Program-made: the position numbers and the translations under genes
Assembly (NCBI RefSeq): GCF_024199795.1
Contig: NZ_JANADK010000001.1
Location: 6,014,001 to 6,078,000, forward strand
Direction of reading: 5' to 3'
DNA: 64,000 nt
Origin: Bradyrhizobium sp. CCGB01
GTDB taxonomy: Bacteria; Pseudomonadota; Alphaproteobacteria; Rhizobiales; Xanthobacteraceae
Shown here: one piece after another, positions 30,001 through 39,000 of the stretch
Position numbering within the stretch: position 1 is the first letter of the stretch
How the letters are laid out: the number at the start of each line of letters is the position of its first letter
Notes under the pieces: model-generated
What the model was told of the DNA's origin: nothing
What the model saw: only the letters and a program-made list of their open reading frames with translations
Databases searched by the model: none

Positions 30001-33000
30001 CCGAGGTCGCGATTCCAGCAGTATCGCCTTGCGACGGAGTCGGCAGGTCGTGGTTGCCGGCCGAGAGGCCGTCTTCGTCGACGACATAGGTCGCGACTAG
30101 CTTGACGTTGGCGAGGTAAGTGCCCTGGTAACCTTCGTCCTGGAGATTGTGGCCCTGCGAGTCATAGCCCAACGGAGCATTGCCGGTGCCAATTTCACGG
30201 AAGATCAGGGTATCGCCGGCCGTTCCGTTCGCCGTGACGATGAAGTTGTAGGACGTCATCGGTCCGGTCGGATCGATCGTGCCGATCACCTGGCCGTCCC
30301 AGATCACCTCGAGCTTGGCCGTCTCCGGGAACGGCGCACCGGCTTCGAACTGGATCGCGTAGGTCTGGCCGGGCGCGAGCGCACCAGGCTGGAAGTCCTG
30401 GGTGATCTGCATGTTGCCCGGCGAGCTGCCGAGATCGACCATGTAACCGCCGGTCGAGCTGTGCAGGCCATAGAGACCGTCAGGCGCCCTTTCGAGATCG
30501 ACCGTCCCAGGATTGACCGGCGACGGAGCGAGAGCCCAGCCCGCCACGTTGTAGGAGACCGAACCCCACCAATCCGGTGCAGACCAGACACCTTGCGAGA
30601 AGTCGCCGTTGACGATCTGGTTCAGCGGAGCCGCGGCCACCGTCGGACCATCGTCCAGGAAACGGATCTGGCCGCCGATGCCGACCGAGGCGACCGAGGT
30701 GTCGCCGTCACCATCTGTCACCGTCACGCTCGCCTGGATGGCGTTGGTGGCGATCGAGAGCGGGCTCGACGCTTCGTTCGGATCGAGCGGGTTGTTGTGA
30801 TGGAGCGCCGTATATTCGGCGACCGTCACCACGCCGGTCGCGCTGTCGATCGAGATTGCAAAGGCGACCTTGCCGCTTGAATCGGCCGTGCCATCCGCCA
30901 GGCCTTCGCGGCCGACGATGAGGTTGCCTTCCTTGTACAGGAACACACTACGCCCGTCGGTCGCATCGAGACCTGAATCGACTCCGCTGGTGGAGACGTT
31001 CAGCGCGAACACCGGGGAAGCCCCCTGCCCGTCGGCACCGTAGCCCGTCGCAGCCGCGGAAACGACGGCCACGCCGCTCCGCGCGATCTCGATCGGCGTC
31101 CCCGGAAGCGAGCTGAACAGACCGGTATAGTCGGACAGATGCGCGACATCGTTGGTGCCGGCGTCCTGCCCGGCCGTTTCGTCGATCGTCACGCTGGTCT
31201 CGGTCACGACCAAAGCCGCGGTCGGACCGTCATCGTCGAAGCGGATGTTGGCGGAAATATCGACGGTCTTTGACGCCGTGTCGTTGTCGCCGTCCTTGAT
31301 GGTCACCGTGACGGAGAGCGTGCCGGTGCCGAGGAACACGCCCTCGTCGTTGCTGTGCGTATTCGGCTGATGCAGCGAAACGAATTGCGCGACCGACAGC
31401 TTGCCCGTCGCCGGATCAATCGTGAACGCGAAGGCGGCGGGATCGTTACCATCGACGCTGCCATTGGCCGCGTCGTAACGGCCGACGACATAGCCGACGC
31501 CGTTATAGGTTTCATTGAACAGGTAGATCTCGTGCCCGTCCGTGGTCTGCAGGCCCGAGTCGGTATGATTGACGGCAGTGCTCAGCGCGAAAAGCATCGC
31601 GTTGGTGGCCGCCTTGCCGTCGACGCCGTAATCCGCGGTGACGCTGACCGCCGCCGTCGTCCCCTGCGCGTACTGCGCCGCCATGTCCGGATCGGTGCCC
31701 TTGAGGGCGACCGCGGCGAACAGCGGAGACAGGGTTGCCGAGCTGACTTCGTTCGAACCCGCCTGGATGTTGGCAGTCTCGTCGATGACAAGGGTGCCGA
31801 CCGAGACGTTGGCAAGATAGGTGCCCTGATTGTCCGGCGCACCGGTCTCGCGGAATTCGAGAACATTGTCATGGTTCGGGCCGGACCCGGCCACCACCTG
31901 GATCGTGTATTCCTGCATCTGGCCGGTGGGCGAGATGTCGGCAATCTTGACGCCGCCAAACCACACTTCGAGATGGGCCGAATTGGGATACGGCGCGCCC
32001 GCCTCGAACCTCAGGTCGTAGGTCTGACCCGTCGTCAGGCCGTTGACGACCTGGCTGATCTTGACGTCGTGGGGAGACGCATCGAGGTCGACCATGTAGC
32101 TGCCGGTCGACGAATGCATGCCCTGGTAGCCGTCACCGACGCGCTCGAGCTGAACGGTGCCGCCGCCGGGATTGGCGACCAGATCGCCGCCGGAATGGCC
32201 GCTGTTAGTATCCGAAATGGTCCAGCCGCCGTTGGTGCCGGTCGCGGTCCCGCTTCCCAGTCCCCATTCGTTATTGTTGAGATTGAACGTACCGAAGTCG
32301 AGGCCGTTGATGGCAGCCGGCGCGGTCACAGTCAGGGTCGGACCATCATCCTCGATGACGAGGAACGACGAGCTCTGGCTGGCAATCGTGACGGTTTTCG
32401 AGTCCGTTGCGGTATCGCCATCGCCGTCGGTCGCCGACACCGTCAGGGTGACGCCCAGGCTCGCATCGCGATCGTCGAAGGTCAGCGACGCCGGCTCGTC
32501 ACCCGAAGCCGTGTTGCCGTGCTTGATCGGCAGATACTGCTCGACCGTGATCTGCGGATCGGCCGAACTCGACAGCACGATATGCAGCGCGATCGCTCCG
32601 TTCGGATTGTCACCGACGCGGCCGATGATCGAGCCGTCGGCCTGCTTGAACAGGTAGATCGTGCGCTGGGCGTCGGTCAGGCCGGCCAGCGAGGTACCGG
32701 TCAATGCGGTCACGACCAAATTGGTCTCGACGCCATGCGACGTCGGCCCGTTCACCGTCTGGCCGTTATCGTCCTTCAATGTGAAGCTATAAGTGAAGGT
32801 GGCATTCGCCTTGGCGCCATCGGCGCCGAAGCTGACCTGGGGATCGAACAGCTCCTTCACCGAGGTGCCGTCGCTCGACGCCGGCGTCGACAGGATGCCG
32901 ATCGCCAGTGCGGGATTGAGCGTGGACGTCACGGTCGGGCCCGCGACACCGCTGACATTGTCGGCGGCCGCGTTGGTATCACCGGCGAGCACGTGGATGG

Positions 33001-36000
33001 ACTCGTCCATCTTCACGGCGTCCAGCGTGATATTCTGATGCTGGTTATTCTGGGCCTGATCGACTTCGACCGTGGGCGTGTCGTCGTTGACCTTCACGGT
33101 CAGCGAGCCGGTGTCCTTGTCGCCGTCGCCGTCGGTCACGGTGAAGCCGATCTTCACCGAGATGTTTTCTTCCGTCGTGCTGTTGGTCGGATGGACCAGC
33201 GGCTCGCTGACCTTGAAGGTGTAGGAGCCGTCGGCGGCGACGTCGAGCGTGAAGACGACGTTGCCCGAGGAGTGACCCGTCGCAGTCAGGATCGTGTGGC
33301 CGTTACTCGTCGTCGTCGCGTAGTCGAGCGTCTCCTGTCCGGCCAGGCCGCTCTGCAGCTGGTAGATCGCCTTGATGTCCGAGGGTGCCGCAAAGCTGAT
33401 GGTCTTGATGCCGTCCGCACCCGGCGCAAACAGCGAGCCGGCTCCGCCCGTGGTCGAGTTGACGCTCGGCGCGACGTCGCCGTCGCCGCCGAAGTTCACC
33501 GGCGTGAACAGTGACTGCGCTTCGTCGTCCAGGACCTTCTGGGAGGTGACATCGTACGCATTCGGAATGTCGTCGACGATGGTCACCTTCAGCTGGCCGG
33601 TCATGGCAATGGTGTCGCCATCACCGTCCGTCGCCACCAGCACCGAACCGAAATCGATGCTGGAAATGCTGCCATTGCCCGACTTCAGCGCGGTGTTGGC
33701 ACCATTGTCGGTGACATGGTCGAGGCTGTCGTAGAGCTTGAACGCATAGCTTCCCGTCCCGGCATTGACCTGCAGCGTGAAGACGGTGTGACCATTGGCG
33801 CTGGCGGTCAGCGTGTCGCCGTTGACCTGATAGGTCAGCGCCGTGCCGTGCGAGGTGAGGTTCAGATTGCCAAGCGTCGTCGCATAGCTCGCCGCGAACG
33901 TGAAGGCATTCGCTCCCGGCCCGTCCGCACCGAAGTTCACGTGACCCGCGAGGGTGCCGAAGACGTCGGCCGGACCCGGGCTCTCGTTGTCGGGGCTGTT
34001 GGTCCAGGAGCCGTCGCCGTTGCCGTCGTTCGGGCTGGTGCCGTGCGCATACGACGTGTCGATGTCGTTCTCGGCGACCTTCTCGCTGATGGCGGTTCCC
34101 GCGATGCTCGGACCGTCATCCTGGAACTGGATCTGGCCGGAGATGTCGACGGATTTGGTCGCCGTGTCACCATCACCATCCGTGACGGTCACGCTGGCGA
34201 GCACATTCTTCAGTCCAGTGGCCGCTTCGTCATAGCTGGTGCCACCGGTCGGATTCTGCAGCGAGACGTACTGCGCGATGCTGACCTTACCGTCCTGCGA
34301 AATCGCAATGGCAAACGCCGCGGGATCGCTGCTGGTGATGTTTCCACCGTTCGCGTCATAGCGGCCGACGATCAGGCCATTGCTGTCCATGAACAGATGG
34401 ATCGCGCGGCCATCGGTGGTCTTCAGGCCGGAATCCGCTCCGTTACCCCCATTGATGGCGAGCGCCAGCACCTGCGAATTGGTGAGGGCCTTGCCGTCGG
34501 TGCCGTAATCGGCCGTGACGGAGACCAGCGACGACGTGCTGACCGCAAAGCCGATCGCACCATGGTCCTTTGATCCGGACGGAACGTCGTTGTCGACGCC
34601 CTTGTTGGAGATGGCGTCGAACTTGGCGAGCACGCCGGTCGGCAGCCCGCTGCTGCTCACGTCGTTCGCGGCGTTCGGATCCGGCGAGGTCTGCACGCCC
34701 GGCGTTTCGTCCTCGACGACCTTTGCAGAGGTAGTGGCCAGCGTCACCGTCGGGCCGTCATCCTCGATCTTGATCAGGGAGCCGTCGGAGCCGACCAGCG
34801 TGACGGTTTTCGAGTCCGAGGCGACGTCGCCGTCGCCGTCCGTCGCGGTGACGGTCAAGGTGACGCCAAGGCTGGCGTCGCGATCCGCGAATGTCAGGGA
34901 GGCGGCCTCGTCGCTCGACGCGGTGTTGCTGTGCTCGATCGGCAGGTACTGCTCGATCGAGATCTGCGGGGGCGTGCCGGTGATGACGACGTGCACGGCA
35001 ACGTAATCGCTGACATTGCCGCCACCGCCGATGCCGATCTTGCCGACGATCGAACCGTCGGCTTCCTTGAACAGGTAGATCGTGCGCTGCGCATCCGTGA
35101 GGTTCGCCAGAGCCGTTCCGGCGAGCGCGGTCACGACGAGGTTGGTTTCCACGCCGGTCGAGGAGCCGTTCGAAACCGTGTTGCCGTGATCGTCCTTCAA
35201 CGTGAGGCTGTAGGTCGATGTCGGATTGGACTTGGCACCGTCGGCGCCGAAGCTGACGTCGGTGGTGAACAAGTCGGCCACGGAGGTCCCGCCGGACGTC
35301 GGCGTCTTTACGATGCCGATCGCCTTGGTGGCATCGGCGAGTGTCAGCAGCGAGGGAGCGGTGACCCCGGCACGATCGTCGCTGGTCGCGTTCGAGTCGC
35401 CGGCGGTGGTGCCGATCGACTCGTCGAGCGTCAGCGTCGCCAGCGTGATATTCTGATGCTGGTTATTCTGGGCCTGATCGACTTCGACCGTGGGCGTATC
35501 GTCGTTGACCTTCACGGTCAGCGAACCCGTGTCCTTGTCGCCGTCGCCGTCGGTTACGGTGAAGCCGATCTTCACCGAGATGTTTTCTTCCGTCGTGCTG
35601 TTGGTCGGATGGACCAGCGGCTCGCTGACCTTGAAGGTGTAGGAGCCGTCGGCGGCGACGTCGAGCGTGAAGACGACGTTGCCCGAGGAGTGACCCGTCG
35701 CGGTCAGGATCGTGTGGCCGTTGCTCGTCGTGGTCGTATAGTCGAGCGTCTCCTGCCCGGCCAAGCCGCTCTGCAGCTTGTAGATGGCCTTAATATCCGA
35801 AGGCGTCGTAAAGCTGATGGTCTTGACGTCATCGGCACCCGGAGCAAACAGCGAGCCAACTCCGCCCGAGGTCGAGTTGACGCTCGGAGAAACGTCGCCA
35901 TTGCCGCCAAAGTTCACCGGCGTGAACAGCGATTGCGCTTCGTCGTCCAGGATCTTCTGGGCGGTGATATCGTGCGCGTGCGGGACGTCGTCGACAATGG

Positions 36001-39000
36001 TCACTTTCAGCTGGCCGGTCATGCCGACCGTATCGCCGTCGCCATCCGTCGCCACCAGCACCGAACCGAAGTCGATGCTGGAAATGCTGCTGTTACCCGA
36101 CTTCAGATCGGAATTGGTGCCATTGTCAGTGACGTGGTCAAGGCTATCGTAGAGCTTGAACGCATAGGTCCCCGTCGCGGCATTGACCTGCAGCGTGAAG
36201 ATGGTGTGACCGTTGGCGCTGGCGGTCAGCGTGTCGCCGTTGACCTGATAGGTCAGCGCCGTTCCGTGCGACGTGAGGTTCAGATTGCTCAACGTCGTCG
36301 CATAGCTGCTCGCGAAGGTGAAGGCGTTCGCCCCCGGCCCGTCGGCACCGAAGTTCACATGACCCGCGAGCGTACCGAAGACGTCGGCCGGACCCGGGCT
36401 CTCGTTGTCGGGACTGTTGGTCCAGGAGCCGTCGGCGTCGCCGTCGTTCGGGCTGGTGCCCAACGCATATTGTGTGTCGATGTCATTCTCGGCGACCTTC
36501 TCATTGATCGCCTTGCCTGAGATGCTCGGGCCATCATCCAGGAACTGGATCTTGCCGGAGATATCGACACGATCGCTGGCGGTATCGCCATCGGCATCCG
36601 TTACCGTCAGTTGAATGGATACGCTGCCCGTCGCGAGCGAGATCGCCTCGTTGTAGCTGTTGTAGCTATTGGCGGCCGTCGCGTGGTCCGGCTGATTGAG
36701 CGAGACATACTGAGCGACCGAGACCTCGCCGGTGGCCGGATCGATAGTGATCGCAAAAGCAGCCGGATCGCTTCCGTTGACAACCGTATTGCCGTCATTA
36801 GGTGCGTCATAGCGGCCGACGACGACACCGTTCTCGAGGAACAGGTAGATCTCGCGGCCCGAAGTCGTCTGGAGGCCCGACTCGACGCCGCTCTTGGCCA
36901 GCGTCAGTTCATACAGTTTCGACTGGATACCATCGGCGCCATCTGCGCCGAAATTGATGCTGGCGGAAACAAGGCCCGAATTCACGGCATAGCCGATCGC
37001 GCCATGGTCCTTCTGACCCGACGAAAAGTCGGGATCGCTGCCCTTGTTTGCAACGCCATCGAACGCCGTCTGCGCCGCGGTCGAGAGGCCGGTGAATTGG
37101 ACTTCGTCGGTGCCGGCCTGCTGACCGGCCGTTTCGTCGATCGTGACGGATCCTTCGCTGGCTGACAGGGTCAGCGAAGGACTGTCGTCGTGAATGACGA
37201 TCGTCGAGCTGATGTCGATGCTGGCGCTGTCTGAATCGCCGTCATTGTCCGTGATCGTCGCGGTCAGCGTGATCGGGACGCCCGTCAGTTGGATCGACTC
37301 GTTGCTGTCGACATTCGCTTGAGGAATGAGCTCGTGAACCGAGCGCTCCAGCGTCAGCTTGACTTCGCCGGACGTGGAATCCACTTCGAGCTTGAAAACT
37401 TCGGGGCCCGAAGCCGCAGCGGTGGCGTCCGTTCCTTCGCGGGCCGAGATGACACCGTCCACGCTGAACAGGAACACCTTGTTCCCGGTGAGGGAATCCA
37501 CAAGACCCGTGTCGACACCACCGGCTGCAACGGACAGCGCATAAGTGACGGTGGCGCCGTCAGCGCCGGCGGCGTGCGTGAACGAGCCGCTGAAGTCCTG
37601 GGTGGCCGTGGTCGGGAACGACGCCGTCTGCACGCCGTCCGGCAGCGCGCTTTCGTCGACTTCCAGGGAACCAAGGACAGGGAGCTGCGGACCCTCTTCG
37701 CCACCCTCGCCCTGCACTACGGCGATGGTCGGGCTATCGTCATGAATGATGATCGTCGTGCCGATATCGATGCTGGCGCTGTCCGTATCGCCGTCATTGT
37801 CCGTGATCGTCGCGGTCAGCGTGATCGGGACACCCGAGAGCTGGATCGGCTCGTCGCTCGGGACATTCGCTTCAGGCGTAAGCTCGTGCACCGAGCGCTC
37901 AAGCGTCATCGTCACCTGGCCGGACGACGAATCCACCTCGAGCGTGAAAACGACCGCACCATTGGCGTCGGGCGTGGTGCCCTCCCCGCCAACGCGCGCG
38001 ACGATCGTGCCGTTCTCGTTGAACAGGAACACCCCGTGCCCGGTCAGGGAATCGATCAGGTGCGTATCGACGCCGCCGGCTGTAACGGACAGCGCGAAGG
38101 TGATGGTGGCGCCATCGGCGCCATCGACATGCGTGAAGGCGCCGCTGAAGTTCTGCTTGGCGACGGTCGAGAACGATGCCGGCTGCGTGCCGTCCGGCAG
38201 CGCGCTCTCGTCGACTTCGAGGGGACCGAGGAACAGGAGCCGCGGCCCCTCTTCTCCGCCCTCGCCCTGCGCCACGTCGATGCTCGGGCTGTCGTCGTTG
38301 ATTGTGATGTGCGGACCAAGGTCGAAGGTTCCGCTCGTTGAGTTGCCGCTGACGTCGACCGCCGTCGCCGTTACAGAGACGAGACCTGCATCGAGATGAA
38401 TGCTCTCATTGTTGTCGTGCGGATCGTTCTCGTGAACGCCGCGCAGGTCTGTCATCGTGATGAGACCGTTGCCGTTCACCGTCAGCGTGAAGACCGTGAC
38501 CTGCTGCCCATCGATCGTGACGACTCCGTCGACTTCGCCGGTCCCGTTCTGGACCAGGACAACGGGTTTGCCGCTGAGCGAGTCGATCAAATTGGTATTC
38601 GGATTGTCGACCTTCAGTGCATAGGTCAGGGACTGCAGGCCGATCTGCGAGTTCACCGTGAAGACGGCCTGGAGGGCCTGGGTGCTGATGCTCGACCCGG
38701 CCGGGCCGGTCGTCGAACCGGCCGAATTCGTGGCGTTGAGCGGAATGAAGCTTTCGTCGACCACAAGTTCGATCGAACCCGTCACGCTGACTGTAGGAGC
38801 CGTGACCGCGAGGAACTGCGGATCGCCGGTCTGGAAGGTTCCAAGTTCTTCCTGTCCGAGCAGATCGAGCGGATCGCCGGCGCTCAACGCGTCGACGGTG
38901 CTGCTCGTAAAGTTGGCGCCGCTCCCTTGCGCGTTGCCGTTGCCGTCACCGGCAGCGGGCAGCACCGACTGATCGGTTGTAATGGGGAAGAGACTCGCGA

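Noticed and set aside
31355..33514. A plus-strand open frame of 719 codons inside the adhesin gene, with others near 20.5, 22.1, 23.7, 26.7 and 34.9 kb
   Set aside because: They repeat wherever the adhesin repeats do and show no domain; they are reverse-frame shadows of the biased adhesin codons.
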